Source: Mesobacillus jeotgali (GTDB taxonomy: Bacteria; Bacillota; Bacilli; Bacillales; Cytobacillaceae). From it: a stretch of 64,000 nucleotides of DNA. The stretch lies in assembly GCF_014856545.2 (NCBI RefSeq), contig NZ_CP109811.1:924001-988000 (forward strand), written 5' to 3'. Below, one piece after another: positions 8,978 to 17,562 of this stretch (position 1 is its first letter; the number at the start of each line of letters is the position of its first letter). Both the position numbers and the translations under genes were made by a program. Under the pieces are notes generated by a model that was not told the DNA's origin, searched no databases, and worked only from the letters and a program-made list of their open reading frames with translations.

Positions 8978-9895
8978 ACCTAGTCCACTCTCATAGATTT
9001 TCACATTAGCATAGATGGCAGAAAGAACAGGCGCAGCCAAATCCAATTCCTTGGCTTTCTCCAGCAAGTAGCCAAAGAGGTGATCAGCTTCTGTCAGTAG
9101 TGATTTTTCCATATCCCGCTGCAGGGAGGATTTCATTCCGTGCCCAATTTCATTCATTTTCCCAAGTGTGGCCTCAATAGCTCCTGATGCAAGCGGCGCG
9201 CCAATTTTCTCCATGATTGCCGCTGCTTCATGCACAAGTGTGTCGATTGTATTCCAGCCGTGCTCTTGATCGCGAATAGGACCGATTGGTGACCTGAACA
9301 GGGAGGTGATGCCGCTTAGGGAGGTGATAAATAAGTACTTGTGCCACATTTCCTGCTGAATTTTTTCAGAAAGGCGGAAACTTGCCTTCGTTCCGCTGAA
9401 TGCTTTTTCCAGCTGTAAAATTCGTTCCGTTTTTTCGCCATTCCATTCACCGAATACGAAATCATGGATTGGGCTGGTTTGAACGATTTTTCCATCCTGA
9501 TCCAGTGTTGTCTCGATAAAGCATAGGCCGCCTATTATTCTTTCAGCCCCAAAAGCCTCTTTCAGCACATCTACATGGGCAATTCCGTTCAATAATGGCA
9601 GAACCATCGTGTCATCTCCCACATACGGCCTGATATCCTCGATCGCGCCCTCCAAGTGGTAGGACTTTGTAGAGACAAAAACTACATCATATGGTTCCAC
9701 ATTTTCTCCTGCCAAAATCGTCGCTGGTTTCTGAACATGCATATTCCCGTGAATGCTTTCGACCAGCAATCCATTTGATTGAAGCTGCTGCTGGCGCTTT
9801 TCACGCACCAAAAACGTGACATCTTCTCCTTCTTCTAAAAGGCGTCCGCCAAAGTAGCCGCCAATCGCACCTGCTCCTACGATTAATATTTTCAT
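8957..9895 (-). CDS. panE: 2-dehydropantoate 2-reductase family protein
   Basis: Predicted NADPH-dependent ketopantoate reductase (pantothenate synthesis) or a paralogue of that family; 312 residues. The N-terminal Rossmann motif GAGAIGGYFGGRL and the later STKSYHLEGA and PLLNGI segments are typical. No other pantothenate genes are nearby, so it may act on another 2-oxo acid. AGGAGG precedes the ATG. The final residues (GTGKNPR and the stop) are encoded inside the hairpin that ends repeat array B, suggesting that the array altered or replaced the original C-terminus. Confidence 0.82.
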   Translation of the reverse strand: MKILIVGAGAIGGYFGGRLLEEGEDVTFLVREKRQQQLQSNGLLVESIHGNMHVQKPATILAGENVEPYDVVFVSTKSYHLEGAIEDIRPYVGDDTMVLPLLNGIAHVDVLKEAFGAERIIGGLCFIETTLDQDGKIVQTSPIHDFVFGEWNGEKTERILQLEKAFSGTKASFRLSEKIQQEMWHKYLFITSLSGITSLFRSPIGPIRDQEHGWNTIDTLVHEAAAIMEKIGAPLASGAIEATLGKMNEIGHGMKSSLQRDMEKSLLTEADHLFGYLLEKAKELDLAAPVLSAIYANVKIYESGLGTGKNPR

Positions 9896-10003
9896 TTCCG
9901 CTAACCTCCTAGTCTATGTAAAAGTGCACGCCTGGAATCAAGCGTGCACAAGGGTTTCTTTAAAATTATCAGAAAGGTTTGTTTGCTTCAACTTCGAGGA
10001 TTG

Positions 10004-10036
10004 TCCAGCTTCAGCGCCTCGAGGGGCTGGAGCTGG
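10004..10036. repeat. GC-rich imperfect palindrome
   Basis: TCCAGCTTCAGCGCC and GGGGCTGGAGCTGGA form an imperfect inverted repeat around TCGA. It lies after the small gene that follows cstA and may act as the transcript end, although only four T residues follow on the plus side. The base composition resembles GC-rich dispersed intergenic repeats seen in Bacillus genomes. The rest of 9896-10049 shows nothing else. Confidence 0.5.
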
Positions 10037-10049
10037 AGCTTTTATAATA

Positions 10050-10202
10050 TTATACAAGAAAGGCTGCGAGCAGCCCTCCTGCAGTAATGAGAACAATGAT
10101 GATTTTTGCGAGAAGGGGAAGCTGCTCTTTCCCTTTCTCATTCACCTGACTTTCCTTCTCATTGACCGTTTTGCGGTATTCCGGACTGCAGCATCCGCTC
10201 AT
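10050..10202 (-). CDS. small di-cysteine single-span membrane protein next to cstA
   Basis: This 50-residue reading frame starts with ATG only 2 nt after the cstA stop codon, so it is probably translationally coupled. The protein begins MSGCCSPEYRK, continues with a charged, polar stretch of about 20 residues and ends in one hydrophobic helix (KIIIVLITAGGLLAAFLV). The tight spacing, adjacent cysteines and clean membrane segment support a real gene. Small proteins often accompany CstA transporters (for example YbdD/YjiX in enterobacteria), but this one does not resemble those. A role as an accessory subunit is inference from position. Confidence 0.7.
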   Translation of the reverse strand: MSGCCSPEYRKTVNEKESQVNEKGKEQLPLLAKIIIVLITAGGLLAAFLV

Positions 10203-10204
10203 CG

Positions 10205-11656
10205 TTACGCCACCCTGTTATAGCTGGAGATATCTTCATCAAGCGGGATGTTATTAGCCCGAGCCTTCTTGGCAGCATTGAAGAAAATAACCGTGATGAC
10301 AACTGTTACGATTAATGCGCCGATATTGGAAACTGTCAGAGACTGGCCGAATCCAATTTGTGCATTAAGGATATAAGAAGTGGTAGCTGCTGTCATAAAC
10401 ATGCCAGGAATCACGGCAATCCAGTAATTCTTCTTGGCGATGAATAGGTACATGGCACCAACCCAAAGCGCGATTACTGCTGTTGATTGGTTAGCCCAGG
10501 AGAAGTATCTCCAAAGAATCGTAAAATCTACTTTTGTCAAAGCGAAAGAGATTACGAACAACGGAACAGCGATCCAAAGACGGCTGGCAATTTTCTTCTG
10601 TGAAAAATTGAAGTAGTCAGCGATAATCATACGCGCGCTTCGGAATGCAGTATCACCAGAAGTGATCGGAAGTACAATTACACCAAGAACAGCAAGCGTT
10701 CCGCCGATTGCGCCAAGCATAGCTGTTGAAGCTTCACTTACGATTGCCGCAGGTCCGCCGTTAGCAAGCATATCGTTCAAGCCGTTGTAGCCATCGAACA
10801 GGCTCATTGCCGCAGCAGCCCAGATCATTGCGATTACACCTTCAGCAATCATCATGCCGTAGAAAATCTTACGGCCTTGTTTTTCATTTTGCGTTGTACG
10901 AGAAATGATCGGTGTTTGTGTTGCATGGAAACCTGACAGTGCTCCGCAAGAAATTGTTAAGAACAATAGCGGGAAGATCGCTGCATTATCAGGGTGGAAA
11001 TTCGTTAAAGATAATTCAGGGATCGGTGCTCCAGTGATAACAAGCATTGCGCCTACTCCAACCGCACTGATCAACAGCAATGCGCCGAAGATCGGGTAGA
11101 AGCGGCCGATGATTTTATCAACAGGAAGAAGCGTCGCCAAAATGTAGTAAACAAAGATTGCTGCAATGATGATTCCCATTGTTACCTTTCCGTCCATTAA
11201 TGTATGGAGCAAGCCAGCCGGAGCTGTGACGAAAACGGTTCCAACTAATAGTAAAAGAAGAATCGCAAATGCATTAACTACGTGCTTCATGACTTTGCCA
11301 AGGAATTTCCCTGCAAGTTCAGGAAGGTGTGCACCTCGGTTACGAATCGAGATCATACCTGTAAGATAGTCATGGACAGCACCAGCGAAAATAGCGCCAA
11401 GAACGATCCAAAGGAAAGCAACCGGTCCGTAAAGCGCGCCCATGATTGGTCCGAATATAGGACCTACACCAGCGATATTAAGAAGCTGAATCAAAGAGTT
11501 CTTTGCTGTGGACATTGGCACATAGTCAACGTCATCATTATGTGTATAAGCCGGAGTGGAACGGCCTTCGTTCACGCCGAATACCTTCTCTACAAATTTG
11601 CCATACGTAAAATAACCAATAATTAAAAGTGCGATACCAGCTAGAAAGGTATACAT
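10205..11656 (-). CDS. cstA: CstA-family carbon starvation / pyruvate transporter
   Basis: Polytopic membrane protein of 483 residues with many hydrophobic helices. CstA signatures include FGPIMGALYGP, the AVHDYLTGMISIRNRG loop and SGFHATQTPIISR. Characterised relatives in E. coli (CstA, BtsT) import peptides or pyruvate with protons. ATG 11656 has AGGAGG six bases upstream; an upstream in-frame TTG overlaps that site and is rejected. A LytS-type kinase and LytTR regulator lie directly upstream, as for BtsSR-BtsT, which favours pyruvate as substrate. A cre-like site lies between promoter and gene. Confidence 0.9.
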   Translation of the reverse strand: MYTFLAGIALLIIGYFTYGKFVEKVFGVNEGRSTPAYTHNDDVDYVPMSTAKNSLIQLLNIAGVGPIFGPIMGALYGPVAFLWIVLGAIFAGAVHDYLTGMISIRNRGAHLPELAGKFLGKVMKHVVNAFAILLLLLVGTVFVTAPAGLLHTLMDGKVTMGIIIAAIFVYYILATLLPVDKIIGRFYPIFGALLLISAVGVGAMLVITGAPIPELSLTNFHPDNAAIFPLLFLTISCGALSGFHATQTPIISRTTQNEKQGRKIFYGMMIAEGVIAMIWAAAAMSLFDGYNGLNDMLANGGPAAIVSEASTAMLGAIGGTLAVLGVIVLPITSGDTAFRSARMIIADYFNFSQKKIASRLWIAVPLFVISFALTKVDFTILWRYFSWANQSTAVIALWVGAMYLFIAKKNYWIAVIPGMFMTAATTSYILNAQIGFGQSLTVSNIGALIVTVVITVIFFNAAKKARANNIPLDEDISSYNRVA

Positions 11657-11677
11657 ATGAAACCTCCTCAAAGTAAA

Positions 11678-11700
11678 TTGTATGCGTTTACATTGAGTAT
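11678..11700 (-). promoter_or_regulatory. candidate CcpA cre site and -10 box of cstA
   Basis: TTGTATGCGTTTACAT (11678-11693) matches the cre consensus WTGNAARCGNWWWCAW with one mismatch. On the minus strand a TATACT-like -10 (11695-11700) lies just upstream, so the cre would cover the transcription start. This predicts glucose repression of cstA, in line with a carbon-starvation transporter. No good -35 is visible, as expected if an activator such as the LytTR regulator is needed. Confidence 0.55.
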
Positions 11701-11784
11701 AATAGAGAAGGTGGAATTATGGCTGTTTTGTGAACAAGATGCAGGAAAATGAGCTTGAAGTGCAAAAATTGTCGATTGAAATGC

Positions 11785-11808
11785 AAAAAAGCATCTCTAA
11801 GATGCTTT
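11785..11808 (-). terminator. rho-independent terminator after the LytTR regulator gene
   Basis: Read on the minus strand, AAAGCATCT and AGATGCTTT form a stem followed by a T run. It separates the two-component operon from cstA, so the transporter has its own promoter. Confidence 0.75.
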
Positions 11809-11815
11809 ATAGAAT

Positions 11816-12547
11816 CTATAATTCCAGCTGAATCCTAAGTGATTTTACATAATTCCGGCTGACTGATAGCAGTTCTTCCCGGCCTTTAATTTCCAGTTGA
11901 TAGGCTCCATTGAACCATGGAGTGAGGCGGGTAACGTAATCGAGATTGACAATATAGCTTTTATGAATGCGGAAAAAAGAATAGGCTGTCAGCCTGGCTT
12001 CCAGATCCTTTAAAGGAATCTTGGTTTCATATTCCCTGGTTTCGGTCACGATTTTTGAATACTTTTCTTCTCTCGATATGTACAGGATGTCATTTGGGTC
12101 GAGATAAAAAATCTCTCCATCTCCCTCAACGGCTAGCTTGCCGGTTTGCTTGACTGACTCCTGTTCTGCTGGCGGTTGGAAATGCTTTTCAATCCTGAGG
12201 ACCGTCTCCTTCAACTGATTCTCATCATAAGGTTTTAGCAGGTAATCAACTGCTTCGTATCTGAAAGCCTCGGCAGCAAATTGCGGATAGGCCGTTGCGA
12301 ACACAATCAGCGGTGTTTTTTTAAGCTCCATCAGTGTTTTTGCTGCTTCCATTCCATTCATTTTCGGCATTTCAACATCAAGGAAAACAACATCGGGATG
12401 GAGCTGTAAGGCCCTCATGACTGCAGCTTCACCGGATTCAGCTTCCCCGACAACCTGGATGGAAGGGAAGGACTGCAATAAATGCTTCAGCTCCTCCCTG
12501 CTGTATAATTCATCATCAACGATTAAAGTGCGTATCATCTTGTCCAT
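11816..12547 (-). CDS. LytTR-family response regulator
   Basis: Response regulator of 243 residues: N-terminal receiver domain (about 1-120) with acidic residues in VDDE, the phospho-acceptor Asp in FLDVEMPKMNG and the conserved Lys in LLKPY; C-terminal LytTR DNA-binding domain (about 140-240) with the KSYIVNLDYV segment. It starts 3 nt after the kinase stop codon, so the two are co-transcribed. By comparison with LytST, BtsSR and YpdAB it probably activates the adjacent cstA gene in response to pyruvate or a related signal. Confidence 0.9.
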   Translation of the reverse strand: MDKMIRTLIVDDELYSREELKHLLQSFPSIQVVGEAESGEAAVMRALQLHPDVVFLDVEMPKMNGMEAAKTLMELKKTPLIVFATAYPQFAAEAFRYEAVDYLLKPYDENQLKETVLRIEKHFQPPAEQESVKQTGKLAVEGDGEIFYLDPNDILYISREEKYSKIVTETREYETKIPLKDLEARLTAYSFFRIHKSYIVNLDYVTRLTPWFNGAYQLEIKGREELLSVSRNYVKSLRIQLEL

Positions 12548-12550
12548 TTG

Positions 12551-14284
12551 TCATTCCTCCGCTTGGGGAATTGTAAAGGAAATCTTCGTGCCTATTCCTG
12601 GCTCACTTTCAATCCTCAAGGAGGCTGATTCCCCAAAATTCATTGTTAGTCTTCTATTTACATTAAATAGCGCGATTCCGCTTCCTGTTTCAGAATCAAT
12701 TATTTGTTTACCTAACTGATTAATCCGTTCCTTGCTCATTCCCTGTCCATTATCTCTCACCATTACTAGCGTGCTTTTATCAACTTTATGAATCTCTATA
12801 TGGATTTGGCAGTCATGATCCATATTCTTGATTCCATGTTTTACGGCATTTTCTACGATTGGCTGCAGCGTCAGCGGCGGGATTTTAACAGGCAAAGCGT
12901 CATCTTCAATATCATAGGTAACCTTCAATTTTTCTACAAATCGAGCCTCTTCAATAGCTAGATAAGCTTTCACATGGGCTAATTCCTGTTCTAGAGTTGT
13001 CATCGACACCGTCGTTGCTGTCAGGTTCTGACGCAGGAAGTGGGAAAGAGACACTAACAGCTTTCTCGCCTTTGCTGGGTCAATCCTGATCAGCGAAGTG
13101 ATGACATTCAAAGTATTGAAAAGGAAATGAGGGCTGATTTGTGCCTGCAGTGCCTTTACCTCCGCTTCCTTGGCAAGCTGATAGGCTTTTTCGGCTTCAG
13201 CAATTTCAAGCTGGTTGCTAAGCAGATTGCTGAGTCCGGAGATCAGTTCAATGACGACATTGGTGATTTCTTTTTCTGATCTAAAATAAAACTTAAGCGT
13301 GCCAATCGTTTCGTCGCGCAGTTTTAATGGGGCAATCACCGCAGCGCCAAGCGGGCAGTTTTGCTCACGGCAGTGGATTGTTTCATCGTTGGCGACGACA
13401 AGCTTGCCGCTTTTCAGCACATCCCTCGTAATCTGCGTCTGGATAGGACTTGTTGAGCGATGATGGTCATCAGCAAGCCCGATATGGGCTAGGATTTCAG
13501 ATTGGTTTGTGATTGCGACTGCACTGGTTTGGACTTCAGTGTGTAAAATCTGGCAGACAGCACGTGCTGAATCTTGATTAATGCCCTTGCGCAGGTAGGC
13601 AAGCGTCTGGTCGGCGATCCGCAATGTTTTTTGTGCGAGCATCGCCCCAGTCTTTTCTTCTTCCGATACAACATTCTTTATAACCATTAAGAATAGGGCA
13701 GACCCAAGTCCATTTGCAATAATCATTGGAACTCCGATAATTTCGACGAGTGTTTGCGCTTGCTCATAAGGCTTCGCAATCAAAAGGATAATCAGCATTT
13801 GCACCGTTTCGGCAATCGCCCCGACCAGGAAGGCGGTCCTCAGGTTGACATTGTTTTTCTTCTTTTGAAAACGACCTGCGATGATTCCGGCAACTATTGC
13901 TGCGAGTCCGCAGGCAAGAGCGGTAAAGCCTCCGAGCGTGAAACGATGCAAACCTGCGATTAGGCCGGCGCCAATACCGACCTTGTAGCCGCCAAGCAAA
14001 CCGGCAATCACGATTCCGATGACCCGGGAATTGGCAATCGCTTCATCAGATGCCAGGTCGGCAGTCCAGGGGTCGAACCGTAGCGTATCGGTTGAAAAGC
14101 TCATCCCTGAATATGTACCAATAATCCCGAAAAAACCAAAGAATACAATCGCAAAATATTGCTGTCGCCTGTTCAGGGAATCATGGTAAATCAACCCCCG
14201 GAAGAAGCGGAACCTTGTTAAAATGAAGGCAATCGTCACAATGATGCCAAGCCGTTCCAGCATCGTAATGAGTAATTCAAACAT
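12551..14284 (-). CDS. LytS/BtsS-type sensor histidine kinase
   Basis: Sensor kinase of 577 residues: N-terminal membrane domain of the 5TM-LYT type (about 1-190), a GAF-like domain (about 225-350), then a His_kinase segment with the phospho-acceptor histidine in QISPHFLFNTLNV and an HATPase domain with NAVKHGI and DNGQGMS. Kinases of this architecture include LytS, BtsS and YpdA, and several respond to extracellular pyruvate. AGGAG lies 7 nt before ATG. The cstA gene nearby supports a nutrient-sensing role rather than autolysis control. Confidence 0.9.
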   Translation of the reverse strand: MFELLITMLERLGIIVTIAFILTRFRFFRGLIYHDSLNRRQQYFAIVFFGFFGIIGTYSGMSFSTDTLRFDPWTADLASDEAIANSRVIGIVIAGLLGGYKVGIGAGLIAGLHRFTLGGFTALACGLAAIVAGIIAGRFQKKKNNVNLRTAFLVGAIAETVQMLIILLIAKPYEQAQTLVEIIGVPMIIANGLGSALFLMVIKNVVSEEEKTGAMLAQKTLRIADQTLAYLRKGINQDSARAVCQILHTEVQTSAVAITNQSEILAHIGLADDHHRSTSPIQTQITRDVLKSGKLVVANDETIHCREQNCPLGAAVIAPLKLRDETIGTLKFYFRSEKEITNVVIELISGLSNLLSNQLEIAEAEKAYQLAKEAEVKALQAQISPHFLFNTLNVITSLIRIDPAKARKLLVSLSHFLRQNLTATTVSMTTLEQELAHVKAYLAIEEARFVEKLKVTYDIEDDALPVKIPPLTLQPIVENAVKHGIKNMDHDCQIHIEIHKVDKSTLVMVRDNGQGMSKERINQLGKQIIDSETGSGIALFNVNRRLTMNFGESASLRIESEPGIGTKISFTIPQAEE

Positions 14285-14371
14285 AACCGTACTCCTCAGG
14301 AAGTATTTGCACTTATTTTAAATGAATGGTTGAGAAAAACAAAGATACACTGTCCGATTTTAAATAAGTAT

Positions 14372-14403
14372 AAGCCTGGCGTGCTGCTGCCAGGCTTTGT
14401 TTT
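14372..14403 (+). terminator. hairpin AAGCCTGGC/GCCAGGCTT
   Basis: A nine-base perfect stem is followed by TGTTTT on the plus side. No plus-strand gene precedes it, and the minus-strand copy has only a poor T run, so it may serve as a weak bidirectional terminator between array C and the kinase promoter. Confidence 0.45.
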
Positions 14404-14449
14404 AGGGGGAAATGCATTTTTGCTTGTGCAATTATGGTGGAAGTGGGTT

Positions 14450-14591
14450 GGTTATAGCAAAGCTTTTATTTATATAGCGACTTTTGGGTTTTTATAGCGA
14501 TATTCAAATTTATATAGCGAAAATATGATTTATATAGCGAAATTCTATTTTTTATAGCGAACTGGAAATTTCGCTTGATTTTTTCCAGTTC
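14450..14591 (+). repeat. intergenic array C: six TTATAGCGA units at exactly 20 bp plus shared hairpin
   Basis: Six copies of TATAGCGA (the first TATAGCAA) have GC at 14457, 14477, 14497, 14517, 14537 and 14557, an exact 20-bp period with variable AT-rich filler. The last copy runs into GAACTGGAAA (14559-14568), which pairs with TTTCCAGTTC (14582-14591). It lies between two minus-strand genes: downstream of the DUF4097 gene and upstream of the LytS-type kinase gene. Confidence 0.92.
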
Positions 14592-14608
14592 GCCGCCAAT
14601 ACTAAATC

Positions 14609-15472
14609 TTAATTTATATTAATATTCCCGCTTGATACATCAGCTTTGATTTCGAATTTTCCGCTTCGGTGTTTACCGCTCAGGCGGTTGTCAGACTGCT
14701 CTTTGTCCTTAAGCTGAAAATTGCTTGATATGTTTCCGCTGCTGATCTTTCCGTTCAATGTGAAGTCGGCATCCTCAGGCAGATCCAAACCGATATAACC
14801 AGAGCTGACGTCCAGGTTTACATCATCCAGCAACTGGCCCATCTGGATTTCTAGCTTACCGGAGGAAACATCTGCATCCAACTTTCCAGAATAGTTTTTG
14901 ACAAGGACCCTGCCGGAGCTGACATCAAATGAGCCGGTCACGGCATCAATGAGATTCATTTCCACCTCTCCGGATGAACTCTGGCTTTCAAGATTTTCAA
15001 CATCGAAGTTTTCCAGTGTAAGGCTTCCTGAACCAATATTGAGTGCCAGATTTCTTAGCTTCATAGGTTTGTCGGCCGACTGACCGTTAAAATCAATCTT
15101 CCCGGAGCCGAGCTCGATATCCATGTCTTTATCGTAGTCTTCAGGGATATAAACGGTGAGGGAAGTCTGATCCCTCTCAAACCAGTTGAACCAGAAGAAG
15201 CCTTTCCGTTTGACAGAGACCTCTATTTCATCACCATGCCGCTTAACTTTTACCGTACCTTTTCCTTCTAATTCTGCGCGGACATCTTGAGTGTCCTCAG
15301 GAACAATTTCCGTCTGTACACTGGAAACATCAATCTTGATTTTGTCCGTTTGATCAGTTACCTTAATCGAATCTTTCGCCCTGGCAAAGTTCATTCCGTC
15401 GCCATCAAAGATGTAATTCCAGGCAATATAAGCCCCGGTAATCACCAGGAAAATAACTAAAATCCGTTTCAT
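14609..15472 (-). CDS. DUF4097 beta-strand repeat protein, LiaG/YvlB-like
   Basis: Protein of 287 residues with one N-terminal membrane segment (about 4-20) and an extracytoplasmic domain built from repeated short beta-strand units carrying SSG turns (DVSSGRVLV, DVSSGKLEI, DVSSGYIGL, DVSSGNINI). This is the DUF4097 pattern seen in LiaG and YvlB, associated with envelope stress, but no lia genes are next to it. AGGAG precedes ATG. The stop codon lies only 17 bases from the hairpin of array C. Function unknown. Confidence 0.82.
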   Translation of the reverse strand: MKRILVIFLVITGAYIAWNYIFDGDGMNFARAKDSIKVTDQTDKIKIDVSSVQTEIVPEDTQDVRAELEGKGTVKVKRHGDEIEVSVKRKGFFWFNWFERDQTSLTVYIPEDYDKDMDIELGSGKIDFNGQSADKPMKLRNLALNIGSGSLTLENFDVENLESQSSSGEVEMNLIDAVTGSFDVSSGRVLVKNYSGKLDADVSSGKLEIQMGQLLDDVNLDVSSGYIGLDLPEDADFTLNGKISSGNISSNFQLKDKEQSDNRLSGKHRSGKFEIKADVSSGNININ

Positions 15473-15631
15473 TTTTAAAATCTCCTCTCAAATCTCATTC
15501 TATATCCAGAATAAGGGGAATCACTCTAAATCCCAATGCACCTCCGATTTAAATCTCGATAGGACCTGAGGCTGATTTCTGAATGGGTCGCTCAGCGGGA
15601 CTCTATTCGAGAGATCTCAGCAACAATCCCT

Positions 15632-15676
15632 AAAAAAAGAAGCCAGATTTCCGTATACCTGGGAATCTGGCTTCTT
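15632..15676 (-). terminator. rho-independent terminator of pepT
   Basis: Read on the minus strand, AAGAAGCCAGATTCCC pairs with GGAAATCTGGCTTCTT and is followed by a T run. The preceding 156 bases up to the DUF4097 start hold only that gene's promoter region. Confidence 0.85.
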
Positions 15677-15684
15677 GTTGTTAG

Positions 15685-16917
15685 TTAAGCTTTGGCTTCG
15701 AAAAGTTTAGCAATTTCTACAATTGTTTCTACTGATTTCATCATGTTATCAACAGAGATATATTCGAATCTTCCGTGGAAATTCTCTCCGCCTGTAAAAA
15801 TATTCGGTGTCGGCAGTCCCATATAGCTTAGCTGGGAACCGTCTGTGCCACCCCGGATCGGTTTGACGATCGGCTTGATGCCGAGGTTTTCCATTGCTTC
15901 ATAGGCGATGTCGACAATTTCTTTAACCGGCTCGATTTTATCCTTCATATTATAATATTGGTCATTCATTTCGAGTTCAACGCGGGTTTCACCATAAGTC
16001 AGCCTTAATTCATTGGTGATTTTCTGCACCAAATCCTTTCGTGCCTGGAAGCTGTCTCGGTCAAAATCACGGATGATATAGTGCAGCGTCGTTTCCTCCA
16101 CATCACCATTGATCGAACTGAGGTGGAAGAAGCCTTCATATCCTTCCGTATGCTCAGGCGCTTCTTCTGCTGGAAGTTTGCTGTTGAATTCCATGGCGAT
16201 TTTGGCCGAGTTCACCATTTTTCCTTTTGCTGTTCCAGGGTGGACGTTCTTGCCTTTAAATGTCACCTTGGCGCTGGCTGCGTTAAAGCTTTCATACTCC
16301 AGCTCGCCAAGCGGACCACCATCGACGGTATAGGCGTATTTTGCATTGAACGCCTCGACATCGAATTTATGAGGTCCTCTTCCGATTTCCTCATCTGGCG
16401 TGAAAGCGACACGGATCCTGCCATGTTTGATTTCCGGGTGCTTGATCAAATAAGCCATTGCTGTCATGATTTCGGCGATTCCGGCTTTATTGTCAGCACC
16501 AAGCAGCGTGGTTCCGTCAGTGGTGATCAGAGTATGTCCTTTATATTGAGGGAGTTCTGGAAAATCAGCAGGCGACAGGATGATATTCTGTTCATCATTC
16601 AGGATAATCTGGTTGCCCTCGAAGTTTTCCACAATCTGCGGATTAACATTTTTGCCGGTAAAATCAGTTGCTGTATCGACATGAGCCAGAAAGCCGATTG
16701 TAGGTACATCTTTTTCCGTATTGGCAGGAAGTGTGGCCATCACATAACCATTTTCGTCAATACTGACTTCCTCCATACCGATTGATTTCAACTCCTCGAC
16801 CAGCATATTGGCAAGAGTGAGCTGGCCTTCCGTCGAAGGAGTGGTTTCACTGTTTTCATTTGATTGAGTATCAACTTTTACATAAGAGGTAAATCTTTCG
16901 ATAATCTCATTTTTCAT
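15685..16917 (-). CDS. pepT: peptidase T (tripeptide aminopeptidase)
   Basis: Cytoplasmic di-zinc M20B peptidase that removes N-terminal residues from tripeptides; 410 residues, the usual length. Metal-site motifs are visible: FLAHVDTA (His), [11 protein letters not shown] (Asp), TPDEEIGRG (Glu pair), the Asp of [12 protein letters not shown] and the late His of [10 protein letters not shown]. Substrate-domain motif [13 protein letters not shown] is also typical. Monocistronic with its own terminator. Confidence 0.95.
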   Translation of the reverse strand: MKNEIIERFTSYVKVDTQSNENSETTPSTEGQLTLANMLVEELKSIGMEEVSIDENGYVMATLPANTEKDVPTIGFLAHVDTATDFTGKNVNPQIVENFEGNQIILNDEQNIILSPADFPELPQYKGHTLITTDGTTLLGADNKAGIAEIMTAMAYLIKHPEIKHGRIRVAFTPDEEIGRGPHKFDVEAFNAKYAYTVDGGPLGELEYESFNAASAKVTFKGKNVHPGTAKGKMVNSAKIAMEFNSKLPAEEAPEHTEGYEGFFHLSSINGDVEETTLHYIIRDFDRDSFQARKDLVQKITNELRLTYGETRVELEMNDQYYNMKDKIEPVKEIVDIAYEAMENLGIKPIVKPIRGGTDGSQLSYMGLPTPNIFTGGENFHGRFEYISVDNMMKSVETIVEIAKLFEAKA

Positions 16918-17042
16918 TGTCTTTCATCTCCCATTTGTATGTATATTTTCATATTAGCACAGAACGTCTGAAACACCATTTGAAAAAGAATGAAAATTCC
17001 ATTTTTTACATGTATAATGTATGGAAAAGGAGGCTGGGGAAT

Positions 17043-17180
17043 ATGGGTTATGTGTTCACGGCTATTGTACTGTTTGTTGTGTTTTATTCGATTTATAGAA
17101 TCATCACTTCCGGGAAGCTGCCAAGCAATACCTATACTCCGTTTGATGATCTTGCCGAGGGAAAAAAGAAAGATGATTGA
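17043..17180 (+). CDS. small membrane protein, probably DUF3951
   Basis: A 45-residue protein beginning MGYVFTAIVLFVVFYSIYRI (one membrane helix) with a short hydrophilic tail ending in EGKKKDD. ATG 17043 follows AAAGGAGG with good spacing; longer in-frame starts have no such site. The sequence matches my memory of the small DUF3951 family of Bacilli, without certainty. Function unknown. Confidence 0.7.
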   Translation: MGYVFTAIVLFVVFYSIYRIITSGKLPSNTYTPFDDLAEGKKKDD

Positions 17181-17326
17181 TATCGTGTCATCATTGTCCT
17201 GATATAGTCTCTCTGGTCCATCACGATCACATTGCAAAAACTGGCTGCAAGAATAACAGATGGGCAGGTTCGCAACTCAAGCTTCTGGAAGAAATCAAGA
17301 AAGAACTAAAAAAAGACAGAAAATGA
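17177..17326 (+). CDS. possible 49-residue frame, perhaps a gene remnant
   Basis: A TTG-started frame overlaps the previous stop codon and encodes a basic tail (QLKLLEEIKKELKKDRK) that looks coding-like, with several His and Cys residues before it (SCHHCPD). The ribosome binding site is poor. It may be a decayed small gene or chance; the rest of 17181-17387 shows nothing else. Confidence 0.2.
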   Translation: MISCHHCPDIVSLVHHDHIAKTGCKNNRWAGSQLKLLEEIKKELKKDRK

Positions 17327-17387
17327 ACTTTTCACTTTACATATATAAAAGTTAAGACTAGGATTAAGATAATTGAATATTCGATTT

Positions 17388-17483
17388 ACTACTAGGGGTG
17401 CCCTGCTGCGGGCTGAGAGGAAGACGCTAAGTCTTTTAACCCTTCGGACCTGATCTGGGTAATACCAGCGTAGGAAAGTAGTG
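17388..17483 (+). ncRNA. TPP riboswitch (THI element)
   Basis: The conserved blocks are present in order: AGGGGTGCC, GGGCTGAGAGG, ACCCTTCGGACCTGATCTGG (about 17439-17458) and GTAATACCAGCGTAGG, closed by complementary ends near ACTA and TAGT. It precedes a terminator and thiM, so thiamine pyrophosphate should reduce read-through into thiM-thiD-thiE-thiW. Confidence 0.95.
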
Positions 17484-17510
17484 TGAGAGAAGTTTTCTTA
17501 CTTTGCTTTT

Positions 17511-17548
17511 AAGCCAGGTCCATTTACGGATCTGGCTTTTTATTTTTT
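17511..17548 (+). terminator. riboswitch-controlled terminator
   Basis: AAGCCAGGTCC pairs with GGATCTGGCTT and is followed by TTTTATTTTTT, directly before the thiM ribosome binding site. This is the expected expression platform of the TPP element. Confidence 0.85.
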
Positions 17549-17562
17549 AAGGAGGAATCAGG

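Noticed and set aside
9924..10223. 99-codon plus-strand frame after the ketopantoate reductase gene
   Set aside because: It crosses the GC-rich palindrome and overlaps the better supported small minus-strand gene.
16081..16785. Long plus-strand frame opposite pepT
   Set aside because: It is antisense to a clear peptidase T gene and has no family resemblance or ribosome binding site.
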